Shown: one piece after another, positions 8,077-16,488 of the stretch
Position numbering within the stretch: position 1 is the stretch's first letter
Layout: each line of letters starts with the position of its first letter
DNA from: an uncultured Lentisphaerota bacterium
GTDB taxonomy: Bacteria > Verrucomicrobiota > Kiritimatiellia > CAIQIC01
Reading direction: 5' to 3'
Length of the DNA stretch: 41,119 nucleotides
Assembly (NCBI GenBank): GCA_903889245.1
Contig: CAISWQ010000008.1
Location: 1 to 41,119, forward strand
Made by a program: the position numbers and the translations under genes
Notes under the pieces: model-generated
Databases searched by the model: none
Seen by the model: the letters and a program-made list of their open reading frames with translations, nothing else
What the model was told of the DNA's origin: nothing

Positions 8077-9327
8077 TCACGCCTTCAGTCGCGCGGCGAG
8101 TTCGGCGAGCGGTACGTCCTGCTGCGCTCCATCGGCCAGGTTCTTGAGCGCAGCGGTGCCGGCGGTGAGTTCGTTCTCGCCGCGGATGATGACCCACCTG
8201 GCGCCGGACTTGTTCGCGGCGCGCATCTGTGCCTTCATGCTGCGCGCACCCAGTTCCATGCCGCAGGCGAGGCCGGCGCACCGAAGTTGCTTGGCGAGTT
8301 GCAGATTGGCCTCACGCGCGGCGTCGCCGAGGGCGACGAGCCACGCGACGGTTTGTGGCGCCGCAGCGGCGAGCGGGGGATTGTCCTTCTGCACGGCCAT
8401 GATCGCGCGCTCCAAGCCGATGGCAAAGCCGACGCCTTGAAAAGTTTTGTCGCCGAGCGCGACTTGATAACGACCGCCACCGGCGAGCGCGTCCTGCGCG
8501 CCGAGCGCGCCGTGGCGGATTTCCCAGACGGTGTGGACGTAGTAATCGAGCCCGCGCACAAGCCGCGGATTGACCTTCGCGTTGATGCCGAGCTGGCCGA
8601 GCAGGCGCAGGACGTCATCAAGATATTTCCGCGAGGCCTCGCCCATGAACTGCGTCGTGGGCGGCAGGCCGGCGACGAGCTGCTGGCAGCTTTCCTTCTT
8701 GCAGTCGAGCAGCCGCAGGCTGTTCGTCTCGAAGCGACGGCGGCAGTCCTCGCAGAGCGCGCCCAGGTGCGGGCGCGCGGCCTCTTGCAAGCCGTGCGTG
8801 ACGGCGGCGCGGTCCTCCGGCACACCACGCGTGTTCAGGTCGAGCGTGTAGCCTTGCAAACCCCACGCTGCAAAAAGCTGGAGTTGCAGCGCGATCACCT
8901 CGGCATCGGCGGCGGGGTTGGGCGCGCCGAACGCCTCAACACCGAGCTGGTGGAACTGGCGCTTGCGGCCGGCCTGCGGGCGTTCGCTGCGGAACATCGG
9001 GCCGATGTAATAGAGCCGCGCGCCCTCGCCTTCCGCGCCGAGGCCGGAGACGTGGCGGATGACGCCGGCGGTACCCTCGGGGCGCAACGTCAGGCTGCGC
9101 CCGCCGCGATCCTCAAAGGTGTACATCTCCTTCTGAACGACGTCGGTTGTGTCGCCAAGCGAGCGGGTGAAGAGGTGGGTGTATTCGAGCGCGGGCGTGC
9201 GGACCTCGGTGAAAGCCCAGAGGCGCATGACCTCGCGCGCGGCGGCTTCGAGCCTTTGCCAGAGGAAAATTTCCGGCGCGGCCAGATCGGACATCCCCTG
9301 GATGGGTTGAAAGGCGGGCGAGTCCAT
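8077..9327 (-). CDS. hisS: Histidyl-tRNA synthetase
   Basis: 416 residues, class II synthetase charging tRNA-His. Seen: N-terminal IQGMSDLAAPE, motif 1 region around residues 30-60, motif 2 with FRSERPQAGRKRQFHQLGVEAFG (residues 112-134), the His-specific LVRGLDYYVHTVWE, and motif 3 GVGFAIGLERAIMA. A C-terminal anticodon-binding domain follows (AWLVALGDAAREANLQLAKQLR... to the end). Length is typical. It starts 10 bp after the HU gene stop and is probably cotranscribed with it. The small cysteine pairs in the middle (ALCEDCRRR, LDCKKESC) suggest a zinc-binding insertion seen in some HisS lineages. Confidence 0.95.
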   Translation of the reverse strand: MDSPAFQPIQGMSDLAAPEIFLWQRLEAAAREVMRLWAFTEVRTPALEYTHLFTRSLGDTTDVVQKEMYTFEDRGGRSLTLRPEGTAGVIRHVSGLGAEGEGARLYYIGPMFRSERPQAGRKRQFHQLGVEAFGAPNPAADAEVIALQLQLFAAWGLQGYTLDLNTRGVPEDRAAVTHGLQEAARPHLGALCEDCRRRFETNSLRLLDCKKESCQQLVAGLPPTTQFMGEASRKYLDDVLRLLGQLGINAKVNPRLVRGLDYYVHTVWEIRHGALGAQDALAGGGRYQVALGDKTFQGVGFAIGLERAIMAVQKDNPPLAAAAPQTVAWLVALGDAAREANLQLAKQLRCAGLACGMELGARSMKAQMRAANKSGARWVIIRGENELTAGTAALKNLADGAQQDVPLAELAARLKA

Positions 9328-9337
9328 GCAGCGGCGG

Positions 9338-9622
9338 TCAGCCCGTCACTTTCTTTTTCATGATGCGGCCGGGCTTAAACTTCACCACCTTGCGCTCGGG
9401 AATCATCACGGTGTTCTGCGGCTTCTTCGGGTTCCGGCCGATCCGCGCCTTGCGCGTCTTGAGCGCAAACACGCCGAAGTTGCGGAACTCGACGTTGTCG
9501 CCCTTGGCCAGCGCTTCCACGATGTAGTCGAGGGACTTTTGCAGGACGGCAAACACGTCCTGTTGGATCATTCCGGTTTCCTCGGCGATCCGCATGACCA
9601 GGTCTCGTTTCGTCAATGTCAT
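9338..9622 (-). CDS. HU/IHF-family DNA-binding protein
   Basis: 94 residues, nucleoid-associated DNA-bending protein. MTLTKRDLVMRIAEETGM and the dimerisation helices are followed by the arm segment NVEFRNFGVFALKTRKARIGRNPKKP and the return VMIPERKVVKFKPGRIMKKKV, diagnostic for the family (GRNPxxP with Pro at the DNA-intercalating tip). The start at 9622 is fixed by AGGAG about 9 nt upstream; longer in-frame extensions lack protein-like composition. It has its own promoter at 9663-9690 and precedes hisS by 10 bp. Confidence 0.93.
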   Translation of the reverse strand: MTLTKRDLVMRIAEETGMIQQDVFAVLQKSLDYIVEALAKGDNVEFRNFGVFALKTRKARIGRNPKKPQNTVMIPERKVVKFKPGRIMKKKVTG

Positions 9623-9662
9623 TTTTGCTCCTCTTCCCACCCCAGCCGCATACGTTGCGCGA

Positions 9663-9690
9663 ATATTAGGCGCGGGCAGAATGCGGTCAA
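9663..9690 (-). promoter_or_regulatory. Sigma70-like promoter of the HU-hisS unit
   Basis: Minus-strand TTGACC (plus 9685-9690) and TAATAT (plus 9663-9668) with a 16-bp spacer. The predicted start is near 9656, about 35 nt before the HU ATG. It closely resembles the hox and aldolase promoters in this window. Confidence 0.65.
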
Positions 9691-9747
9691 GCGCAAATCC
9701 ATGCCACGAAAAATAAGACCAGGCATACCCCTGCAGAGCGGAGGCCT

Positions 9748-10311
9748 TCAACCGGTAAGGGTTTTCACGATGCGCCGCAGCACGGCCTCCTCCTCGTCGG
9801 AGACTTTGCCGAAGCCGAGGAAGCCGCCGGCGGCCTCGGCCACCAGGCGGGCACGCGCCAGCAAATCCTGGCGGATGCTCTGACGCTGTGCGGGCGGGAG
9901 TTGCTTCAGCACCTCGGCGGCATAGTGTTCCCACGCGGCGAACAGGTCCGGCGCGGGCTTGCGCTGCAGCCAGCGCTCGAACAGTTCATGTTGCAGCGGA
10001 TTGAGTTTTTCGCCGCGGGCCTCGATGGCCTGCAGCATGGCCGAGCGCTCGACCTCCTCGACCTCGCCATCGGCCCAGGCCACCTCGATCAGCGGAATCA
10101 GCGACAGCGCGGCCACGGTCTCCGGCTGCATGTTCAGTGCAATCAGTTTATCGAGCAGGTCGGGATTTTGGATGCCCGACGCCTCGGCCAGCGCCCGACG
10201 CTTGTCCTCGCGTTCGCGCAAGTCCTTCAGGCGCGAAATCAGCTTGGCATCCTCCTGCTGAAAGAAGGCTTCCTCCAGCGTGTGGCGGCGTTGCTCCATC
10301 GTATGCTTCAT
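9748..10311 (-). CDS. TerB-like protein
   Basis: 187 residues, soluble, helical. The N-terminal 50 residues are charged and coiled-coil-like (LEEAFFQQEDAKLISRLKDLREREDKRRA). Residues about 70-187 resemble the TerB / DjlA-N family: ALSLIPLIEVAWADGEVEEVERSAMLQAIEARG carries the acidic metal-binding AWADGEVEEVER signature, and DEEEAVLRRIVKTL ends the fold. TerB-like proteins occur in stress and membrane-associated assemblies; no specific role can be assigned here. GGAG lies upstream of the start. It lies 61 bp after the lipoyl-like membrane protein, same strand. Confidence 0.7.
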   Translation of the reverse strand: MKHTMEQRRHTLEEAFFQQEDAKLISRLKDLREREDKRRALAEASGIQNPDLLDKLIALNMQPETVAALSLIPLIEVAWADGEVEEVERSAMLQAIEARGEKLNPLQHELFERWLQRKPAPDLFAAWEHYAAEVLKQLPPAQRQSIRQDLLARARLVAEAAGGFLGFGKVSDEEEAVLRRIVKTLTG

Positions 10312-10372
10312 GGCTCGCTCCCCAAAAGTCTCCGGACTATGCCCCGCTCCAACGCAAAATCAAATGGCGGCT

Positions 10373-10816
10373 TCAGCGCACCAGAAAATGGATCACGGCA
10401 CAAACCATCGCCCCCAGCAGCGATAAGAGGGCCAGGCTGCGATTGAAGGTATAGAAGGAATCCTCCGGCAGAACCACCGCCACGGTCTGGTCGGCGCGCA
10501 CCAACTCATCCTTCTTGATCAAGCCGGTCGTCACTTCACCCTTGATCGGCGTTTTCAGGATCATCTCCGCGTTGGTCTGGGTGAGCAGCACACGCACCAA
10601 CGGCTGTTCGGCGTCGCGTTTATCACCGGTCTTCACAAAGACATCCTTCACCATGCCAGCCTGCGGGCTCTTGATCTCAACAGTGTGTGGATGCCGCTCC
10701 AGCACCGACTCCGAAGGAAACCAGCCGTCCTTGACGCACCACAGGCCCAGCGCGAGCAGCGCCACCGCCCACACGAGGAAGTCGTTGGTCCCTTGAACAT
10801 GGAAACGTCGGGCCAT
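10373..10816 (-). CDS. Small membrane protein with a biotinyl-lipoyl-like domain
   Basis: 147 residues. The first membrane helix lies at about residues 11-27 (DFLVWAVALLALGLWCV) and a second at about 128-145 (LALLSLLGAMVCAVIHFLV). Between them an all-beta stretch, TVEIKSPQAGMVKDVFVKTGDKRDAEQPLVRVL followed by ILKTPIKGEVTTGLIKKDELVRADQTVAVVLPED, reads like the two halves of a biotinyl/lipoyl-type barrel as in HlyD membrane-fusion proteins. No modifiable lysine motif is seen. GAGGT precedes the start, 7 bp after proS. Function unknown; it could be a reduced HlyD-like scaffold. Confidence 0.7.
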   Translation of the reverse strand: MARRFHVQGTNDFLVWAVALLALGLWCVKDGWFPSESVLERHPHTVEIKSPQAGMVKDVFVKTGDKRDAEQPLVRVLLTQTNAEMILKTPIKGEVTTGLIKKDELVRADQTVAVVLPEDSFYTFNRSLALLSLLGAMVCAVIHFLVR

Positions 10817-10823
10817 GTGTACC

Positions 10824-12557
10824 TCACGCGGGCGTCACGGCCTGCCGCAACTCCGCCGCCGCCGCCTGCACCGCGGCGAACGCCTGCTCCGGCGCGGCCG
10901 TGCGCATCTCGCCTGTGTGACGCAACTTGATTTCCAGCACGCCCTTCGCGAGGCCCTTCTCGCCCACGTTCACGCGGATCGGCAGGCCGAGCAGGTCGGC
11001 GTCCTTGAACTTCACGCCGGGCCGTTCGTCGCGGTCATCAAAGAGCACGTCGAAGCCCGCGGCTTCCAACTCCGCCGCGATCTTTAGCGCGGCCTCCATC
11101 GTCGGTCCGTGCGCCACGTTGATCGGCAGCACTTCCACCTGATAGGGCGCGATCGAGATCGGCCACACGATGCCGTTGGCGTCGTGGCTCTGCTCGATCA
11201 CCGATTGCAGCGTGCGCGTCACGCCGATGCCGTAGCAGCCCATGATCGCGATCTTGCGCTGGCCATCGGGATCGAGGTAGCCGGCGCCGAGCGCCTCGCT
11301 GTACTTGGTGCCCAGCTTGAAGACGTGGCCCACCTCGATGCCGCGCTTCGCCACCAGCTGGCCCTGGCCGCAGCGCGGGCAGCCATCGCCGGCGTTCGCA
11401 TTGGAGAGGTCGCCCCACGTCCCGACCTGCGCATCGCGCGCAAGGTCCACGTTGACGAGATGCGCATCGGCCTGGTTCGCGCCGGTGATCGCGCCGCGAT
11501 AGCCCTGCAACTTCTCGTCGGCGATAACCGGAATCGTCAGCCCGACTGGACCGGCAAAGCCGACCGGCGCGCCGGTGACCTTCGAGATCATCACGTCATC
11601 AGCCAGCGCGAGCGCCGCGCACTTGAGCGCGCGCTTGAGTTTGATCTCGTTCACCTCGCGGTCGCCGGGGACGAGCACCGCGACGGGCTTTTCGTCGGCG
11701 AGATAAATCAGCGTCTTGATCAGCCGCGCCGGCGTCGTCTGGAAGAATGTGGCGACACCGGTGATCGTCTTGCGGTTGGGCGTCGCGACCACGGCCGGAG
11801 TTTTGTCCGCGTCGGCAAAAACTTTTTCGCCGCGGCCCACGCCCTCGGCGCGTTCGAGGTTGGCCGCGTAGGCGCAAGCGTCGCACTCGATCACGCCATC
11901 CTCGCCGGCGTCGGCGAGCACCATGAACTCGTGCGAGGCGCTGCCGCCCATCGCGCCGGTATCGGCCTCGACCGCCTTCGTGCGCAGCCCCGCGCGCTTG
12001 AAGATGCGCTCGTAGGCCGTGTACATCGCCCGGTAGCTCCTCTCGACACCCTCCAAGTTCATGTCGAAGCTGTAGGCGTCCTTCATGATGAATTCCTTCG
12101 CGCGCATCAGGCCGAAGCGCGGGCGGATCTCATCGCGAAACTTCGTCTGGATCTGGTAGAGGTTGATCGGCAATTGGCGATAGGACTGCACCTCGTGCGC
12201 GACGAGGTCGGTGACGACCTCCTCGTGCGTCGGGCCGAGCACCAGGTTGCGCTCCTGCCGATCCTTGATCTTGAACATCACTTCCTTGAGCACGCCGAAG
12301 CGTCCGGTCTGCTCCCACAACTCCTGCGGGTGCATCGCCGGCATCAGCACCTCGAGCGCGCCGGCGCGGTCCATCTCCTCGCGGACGATCTGCTCGACCT
12401 TGCGCAGCGCGCGGTGGCCCAGCGGCAGAAACGTGTAGAGCCCGCCGGCGAGCTTGCGGATCAGCCCGGCCCGCAGCATGAGCTGGTGGCTCGGAATCTC
12501 CGCCTCGGCCGGCGCCTCGCGCAGCGTCGGTATCAACTGTTGACTCCAACGAATCAT
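10824..12557 (-). CDS. proS: Prolyl-tRNA synthetase (bacterial type with editing domain)
   Basis: 577 residues, class II synthetase charging tRNA-Pro. It begins [20 protein letters not shown] as bacterial ProS does. Class II motifs are visible at [27 protein letters not shown] and, near the C-terminus, [17 protein letters not shown]. The central segment ([26 protein letters not shown]... to ...[21 protein letters not shown]) is the YbaK-type INS editing domain that hydrolyses Ala-tRNA-Pro. The start at 12557 is chosen for AGGAG about 9 nt upstream; the longer frame to 12656 overlaps the divergent gene. Probably first gene of proS-membrane protein-TerB. Confidence 0.95.
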   Translation of the reverse strand: MIRWSQQLIPTLREAPAEAEIPSHQLMLRAGLIRKLAGGLYTFLPLGHRALRKVEQIVREEMDRAGALEVLMPAMHPQELWEQTGRFGVLKEVMFKIKDRQERNLVLGPTHEEVVTDLVAHEVQSYRQLPINLYQIQTKFRDEIRPRFGLMRAKEFIMKDAYSFDMNLEGVERSYRAMYTAYERIFKRAGLRTKAVEADTGAMGGSASHEFMVLADAGEDGVIECDACAYAANLERAEGVGRGEKVFADADKTPAVVATPNRKTITGVATFFQTTPARLIKTLIYLADEKPVAVLVPGDREVNEIKLKRALKCAALALADDVMISKVTGAPVGFAGPVGLTIPVIADEKLQGYRGAITGANQADAHLVNVDLARDAQVGTWGDLSNANAGDGCPRCGQGQLVAKRGIEVGHVFKLGTKYSEALGAGYLDPDGQRKIAIMGCYGIGVTRTLQSVIEQSHDANGIVWPISIAPYQVEVLPINVAHGPTMEAALKIAAELEAAGFDVLFDDRDERPGVKFKDADLLGLPIRVNVGEKGLAKGVLEIKLRHTGEMRTAAPEQAFAAVQAAAAELRQAVTPA

Positions 12558-12587
12558 AAGGGCTCCTCTTGGAAAATGACGGGCGGT

Positions 12588-12616
12588 AAGGTAGGCTCCG
12601 CGCCGCCGCCAAACAA
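12588..12616 (-). promoter_or_regulatory. Possible proS promoter
   Basis: Minus-strand TTGTTT (plus 12611-12616) and TACCTT (plus 12588-12593), 17-bp spacer, 31 bp from the proS ATG. A plus-strand candidate for the divergent gene (TTGGAA-17-TAGGCT, about 12569-12597) overlaps it, so the two transcription units may compete. Confidence 0.35.
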
Positions 12617-12633
12617 GCAGAAACACGGAGCCG

Positions 12634-13074
12634 ATGATGAAAACCCTGTTGGGCAAACAGAAGATTTATTTGTGCGGGCCGATCATGGACGAGCACGAGG
12701 GCCACGCCCGCGCCTGGCGCGAGACCGCCAAGAAGCTGCTCGGCAAAAACTTCATCCTGCTCGACCCCATGCGTCGCAACTTCAAGGACCGCGAGGTGGA
12801 TAGTGCCAACGAAATCGTCGAGTTCGACCTCCAGGACGTGCGCGACGCCGACATCATCCTCGTCAACTACAACAAAAACTCCATCGGTACCGCGATGGAA
12901 GTCTTCTACGCCAGCCACGACCTGAACAAGTTCGTCATCGCCTTCACGCCGTTCACATTCAAGGACAGCAACCCGTGGATGGTCCGCTTCTGCACCAAGC
13001 TCCTGCCCTCGCTGGAGAGCGCCTGCGCCTACATCCGCGAACACTTCGTCATCCAGAACCACGCCCGCCGTTGA
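12634..13074 (+). CDS. Nucleoside 2-deoxyribosyltransferase-like protein
   Basis: 146 residues. KIYLCGPIMDEHEGHARAWR at the N-terminus and VRDADIILVNYNKNSIGTAMEVFYA in the middle are the two signatures of the nucleoside 2-deoxyribosyltransferase / nucleotide hydrolase family (PF05014/PF15891-like). The Glu of GTAMEVFYA corresponds to the catalytic nucleophile, and the YLCGP and D(A)DI segments bind the (deoxy)ribose. Such enzymes exchange bases between deoxynucleosides or hydrolyse nucleotides; the substrate is not predictable here. Two adjacent ATGs at 12634 and 12637 both fit the GGAG upstream. It is divergent from proS and ends just before palindrome array C. Confidence 0.75.
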   Translation: MMKTLLGKQKIYLCGPIMDEHEGHARAWRETAKKLLGKNFILLDPMRRNFKDREVDSANEIVEFDLQDVRDADIILVNYNKNSIGTAMEVFYASHDLNKFVIAFTPFTFKDSNPWMVRFCTKLLPSLESACAYIREHFVIQNHARR

Positions 13075-13076
13075 CC

Positions 13077-13125
13077 TTTCCAAGGCTTGGAAAAAACGGC
13101 GTTCCCGTCTCCAATCCCTGGAAAA
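13077..13125. repeat. Palindrome array C (2 units), between convergent genes
   Basis: TTTCCAAGGCTTGGAAA centred at 13085 and a weaker CTCCAATCCCTGGAA centred at 13116, 31 bp apart. The first begins two bases after the stop of the deoxyribosyltransferase-like gene. Shortest of the five arrays, same spacing rule. Confidence 0.8.
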
Positions 13126-13137
13126 TTGCGCGGGGCG

Positions 13138-14457
13138 TCACCGCAGGCTGCGGTGGAGCTCGTGGACCTTGGCGATGATGCGCTCCTCGACGTCCGCGGC
13201 CCAGCCGGTCTTGGCTTCGTAACCGCCCTCCTGGAGCACGCGCAGGCTGGGGATGTAGCCGTTGTAGTCGTTGGAGTAGCCGGCGATCCACACGGCCGCC
13301 TCGCCCGCGAGTTCCTTCTTCAGGCGGAGCGAGTAGTCCACCACCACCTCGCTGCCGAGCGCGACGAGCGTAAGGTCGGGGCCGAAGCGGATGACCTGCA
13401 CGGAATAGGCGTGCGGCGCGCGCGGCTTGGCATAGTCGAGCGCGAGGTCCGCGCAGGCGGCGCGCAGCGGGCCGCGCACCTCGCGCGGCGGCGTCAGGTT
13501 CGCCCGTTCGACGGCGAGCGCGAGCGTGCGGCCGTGCTGCTGCGCGAGGTCGAGATCGGTCAGGCCGGGCACCACGCCGTTGCCGCGCGGATAGGGATTC
13601 TGGTCGGCGGCGCAGCCCTGCATGAACAGCGCGAGGCAGTTGGTGCGGTGCGCCTGCAAATATTCCTGCGCGTAGCCGGCGTAGTCGCCGCAGTAGTTGT
13701 AGAAGCCGAGGCAGGTGTTGTGGCAGGCGTAGCCAAACAGCAGCGCACGCGGTTCGCCGCCAGCGGCCTCGACGCGCAGCACCGGCACCTCGTGATCCAC
13801 CGGGCCGGCCGGGTTCGGGCTGTTGCGGTAGCCGGTCGGCGAGGGCAGACGGCGGTTCATCGCAAAGCCGCAGCGCGCGTGGTGCCACGTCAACCGCGCC
13901 GGCTCCAGTTTTGCGAGCGCGTCGGCCATCACGCGGAAAAGTTTTTCCTCCAGTTGCTGCGTGTAGGCGAGCGAGCTGCGCGCGTGCACGTTGGTCTGAT
14001 CCTTCTCGGTCAGCGGTGTGGTGCGCAGCGACGGCCCGGAGTGCGTGTGCGAGGCGTTCAGCAGCAGCAGTTCCGGCGGCACACCCAACTCCTGCTGGGC
14101 GCGCGCGGCCAGACGCTGACGCATTATCTGCCCCACCCCGATCAAATCCATGGTCACGATGACGAGTTTCCGGCCCTGCTCATCCTGGAGCGCGAGCGCC
14201 TTGGCGAAGAGGTCCTGCACCTTGCCCTCGGCGGGTTTCTTGCGCGCGGCATAGCCGGCCATCCAGAGGTTGTTCGTCGGCGTGACCACCACCGCGGCGA
14301 CGCCTGCCTTCCAGAGCAGCGGCGATGGTAGCGGCGCGGTTTTGGTCTTGGGCGACGGCACGGCGCAGACGATGGTGACCAGCAAGCCGAGGACGACCAC
14401 CACGAGGCAGGAAAAAACCAGCCGCACCTGCCGCGCGCACTGACTGGCGGAAAACAT
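13138..14457 (-). CDS. Neutral/alkaline ceramidase-N-domain-like hydrolase, exported
   Basis: 439 residues. N-terminal signal anchor or peptide (VRLVFSCLVVVVLGLLVTIVCA, about residues 11-32). The mature part matches the neutral/alkaline non-lysosomal ceramidase N-terminal domain: WKAGVAAVVVTPTNNLWMAGYA, LFAKALALQDEQGRKLVIVTMDLIGV, and NASHTHSGPSL with the HTH zinc-binding pair. Then come LLFGYACHNTC and FMQGCAADQNPYPRG. The latter takes the place of the GDVSPN nucleophile motif of true ceramidases, and no serine is in that position, so the substrate is probably not ceramide. It is shorter than full ceramidases (about 650-700) and lacks their C-terminal immunoglobulin-like domain. Convergent with the upstream gene. 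Confidence 0.75.
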   Translation of the reverse strand: MFSASQCARQVRLVFSCLVVVVLGLLVTIVCAVPSPKTKTAPLPSPLLWKAGVAAVVVTPTNNLWMAGYAARKKPAEGKVQDLFAKALALQDEQGRKLVIVTMDLIGVGQIMRQRLAARAQQELGVPPELLLLNASHTHSGPSLRTTPLTEKDQTNVHARSSLAYTQQLEEKLFRVMADALAKLEPARLTWHHARCGFAMNRRLPSPTGYRNSPNPAGPVDHEVPVLRVEAAGGEPRALLFGYACHNTCLGFYNYCGDYAGYAQEYLQAHRTNCLALFMQGCAADQNPYPRGNGVVPGLTDLDLAQQHGRTLALAVERANLTPPREVRGPLRAACADLALDYAKPRAPHAYSVQVIRFGPDLTLVALGSEVVVDYSLRLKKELAGEAAVWIAGYSNDYNGYIPSLRVLQEGGYEAKTGWAADVEERIIAKVHELHRSLR

Positions 14458-14576
14458 GCGCGCATTTTCGGGAGCGTTGCGTGCAAGTCAAGCCCTGTGT
14501 CGCCAACTGAACACTGCCGCGCCGCCATGCTTTGACTTGCGGGGCGGCGGGCCGGCCGATAGATTGCGCGGCGCGC

Positions 14577-15275
14577 ATGAAAATCTCGCTGGAACAGCTC
14601 GGCAGAATCAAGGAGCGGCGGCAGCCGCAGGAGAGTTCGCGTCACGGCATTGCCCTGCTCGCCAGCCGGCATCGCTGGGTGCAGCCGGTGCTGCTGGTGG
14701 TCGGCGTGCTCTTCCTTGTCGCCTTTTTCACCGATGTGATTCGGTTGAGCCGCAACAGCGGCGAAGGCGGGCTGATGCAGCGTTTCCTGACGCCGGCCGA
14801 GGAAATCCAGGCGCTGGAGCGCGACATCGCCACCGGCCAGCGCGTCAAGGCGACGAGCGGGCTCTATAGCTTCGTCATGCCGGGCGGCTGGCGCATGGCC
14901 ATGGGCGAAGACGTGGCGCCCTATGACCTGATGCTGACCAGCCCGAACATCGTGCGTATCCGCTTCAGCGCGGCCGCCGTGCCGTTCGAGGATCTCCCCG
15001 CATTGTTCAAGGACATGAGCACGCGCGAGCGCCAGTACGGCGTGCGCGCGGACATCCAGACCTTCTACCTGCACGGCATCCCCGCCGCGCGCCGCGAAGT
15101 GCCGCTGATGAAGGCCAAGGCGCTGGTGGTGGACCTGGTGAAGGATCGCGTCGCCCACCAGATTTTCTGCGAGGTCCCCGCCGAGCTCTTCGATCTCTAC
15201 CGCCCCACCCTGCTCAAGCTGATCGAGACTTACCAACCGCTGACCACCAACCAACCTGCCGGCAAAGCCCTGTGA
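14577..15275 (+). CDS. Unknown single-span membrane protein with a PsbP/DcrB-like domain
   Basis: 232 residues. A basic N-terminus (RIKERRQPQ...SRHRW) precedes one membrane helix (about residues 35-52, VQPVLLVVGVLFLVAFF). The extracytoplasmic part begins with a short helical linker, then SGLYSFVMPGGWRMAM... , DLMLTSPNIVRIRFSA, FEDLPALFKDM... and ends VAHQIFCEVPAELFDLYRPTLLKLIETYQP. This resembles the PsbP/DcrB/Mog1p-like alpha-beta sandwich (a 'YSFxxPxGW' start and an 'ixxtf' end). The similarity is by eye. The stop overlaps the GTG start of the next gene (GTGA), so the two are translationally coupled. Start ATG at 14577 chosen over an upstream in-frame ATG at about 14527-14532. Confidence 0.6.
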   Translation: MKISLEQLGRIKERRQPQESSRHGIALLASRHRWVQPVLLVVGVLFLVAFFTDVIRLSRNSGEGGLMQRFLTPAEEIQALERDIATGQRVKATSGLYSFVMPGGWRMAMGEDVAPYDLMLTSPNIVRIRFSAAAVPFEDLPALFKDMSTRERQYGVRADIQTFYLHGIPAARREVPLMKAKALVVDLVKDRVAHQIFCEVPAELFDLYRPTLLKLIETYQPLTTNQPAGKAL

Positions 15276-16228
15276 ACTTCCGCGCATCAGTTCATCTGGC
15301 CGTGGTCCTGATGCTGTCGCTCTGCTGTGTTAGTTCTGCGGAGCCGGCGCCGCATGAGCGCTTGCAACCGGTGCCACGCGTAAGCGGGTTCCACATGCCC
15401 GGCTACTTCGTCTGGTGCGGCTCGGCCATCAAGGTCGGCGACACCTATCACCTGTTCGCGGCGCGCTGGCCGGAGGCAACAAAGTTCCCCGAAGGGTATC
15501 GCCGCCACTCGGAAATCGTGCGCGCGACGGCGGCGAAGGCGGAAGGGCCGTACACGTTTCAAGAAATCGTCATCGGCGCGCGTGCTGCGGGCCGGTGGGA
15601 CTCCGGCATGGCGCACAACCCGGCGATCTATCAGGTTGGCGACAGGTTCGTGCTGTTCTACATCGGCTCCGATGCCGGCCAGACCTACCGGCAGATCGGC
15701 TATGCCACCGCGCCGGCGCTCACCGGGCCGTGGACGCGCAGCGACCGCCCGCTCGACCTCGGCTGCGCCACCGACGCCAACAACCCCAGCGCCTGCTTCG
15801 AACCCGATGGCAGCCTGAAGCTCATCTGGCGCACCAAAGACCTGCGCGTCTGCATCTCCACCGCGACGAACTTCGCCGGCCCCTATCAGCTCGCCAACAC
15901 CAACCTCTGGCCCAAGGCGCGGCTGGAGGATTTCTTTTTGTTCAAACAATCTGATCAGTGGCATCTGCTCTGCGAGGACAACGCCGGCAGCATCACCGGC
16001 CACGAACGCTGGGGTGCGCACCTCGTCTCCAACGATGGCCTCCGCGACTGGCAACCGCTCGCGGCCGCGGCGTACGACCACGACATCCGGTGGAGCGATG
16101 GCACTGTTCTGCGCGCCGTCCGCCGTGAACGCCCGTGGCTGCTGTTTGAAAACGGCCGGGCCACCTGCCTCTTCACCGCCGTCTTCGATGGCCAGCGCAC
16201 GTGGAACCAACCAGTGCTGATCCGCTAA
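15272..16228 (+). CDS. GH43-like secreted beta-propeller glycosidase
   Basis: 318 residues with a signal peptide (VHLAVVLMLSLCCVSSA). The mature part has the five-bladed propeller pattern of clan GH-F (GH43/GH117-like) proteins: YFVWCGSAIKVGDTYHLFAARWPE (blade 1), AEGPYTFQEIVIGARAAGRWDSGMAHNPAIYQVGDRFVLFYIG (blade 2, W-D-S-G-M-x-HNP), TGPWTRSDRPLDL, ACFEPDGSLKLIWRT, HLLCEDN. Such enzymes act on arabinan, xylan or related galactose-based polymers; the specific substrate is unclear. It starts at a GTG overlapping the previous stop by four bases. A remnant of an unrelated gene follows directly. Confidence 0.7.
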   Translation: MNFRASVHLAVVLMLSLCCVSSAEPAPHERLQPVPRVSGFHMPGYFVWCGSAIKVGDTYHLFAARWPEATKFPEGYRRHSEIVRATAAKAEGPYTFQEIVIGARAAGRWDSGMAHNPAIYQVGDRFVLFYIGSDAGQTYRQIGYATAPALTGPWTRSDRPLDLGCATDANNPSACFEPDGSLKLIWRTKDLRVCISTATNFAGPYQLANTNLWPKARLEDFFLFKQSDQWHLLCEDNAGSITGHERWGAHLVSNDGLRDWQPLAAAAYDHDIRWSDGTVLRAVRRERPWLLFENGRATCLFTAVFDGQRTWNQPVLIR

Positions 16229-16235
16229 CCAACAC

Positions 16236-16426
16236 GGCAACTGGCGCAACCTCTCGGCGTTCCTCCGCTCCACCTTCCACCTCGGCGTCATCGATTGCGA
16301 ACGCTTCCACTATTGGGGCTTGTTGGTGTGGACCTTCTTCCGCTGTCCGCGACTGCTGCCGTTGGCCATCACCCTCGCCATCCACGGCCACATTTCCGCC
16401 GCACCTCCGCCTCGGTCAGGGCATAA
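16236..16426 (+). pseudogene. C-terminal remnant of a B12-binding radical SAM / DUF4070 protein
   Basis: Frame 3 reads GNWRNLSAFLRSTFHLGVID then CERFHYWGLLVWTFFRCPR and LLPLAITLAIHGH, matching the C-terminal DUF4070 tail of B12-binding-domain radical SAM proteins (pattern '..YWkllL.tl.rrPr.fp.AitlAiyGhHFRr'). At about 16390 one base appears to be missing; in the +2 frame the text resumes as FRRTSASVRA and ends at TAA 16424-16426, as an intact tail would. No upstream part of the gene remains: the fragment abuts the stop of the GH43-like gene. It is a decaying relic, probably left by a deletion. Confidence 0.55.
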
Positions 16427-16488
16427 GGCACAGAGAGGCTCACAGATGGGAACAAAGCGGCATGAAGCCATGGCGGAACAGTGGATCG

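Noticed and set aside
14532-14565. Promoter TTGACT / TAGATT before the PsbP-like gene
   Set aside because: The spacer is 22 bp, too long for a normal sigma70 promoter.
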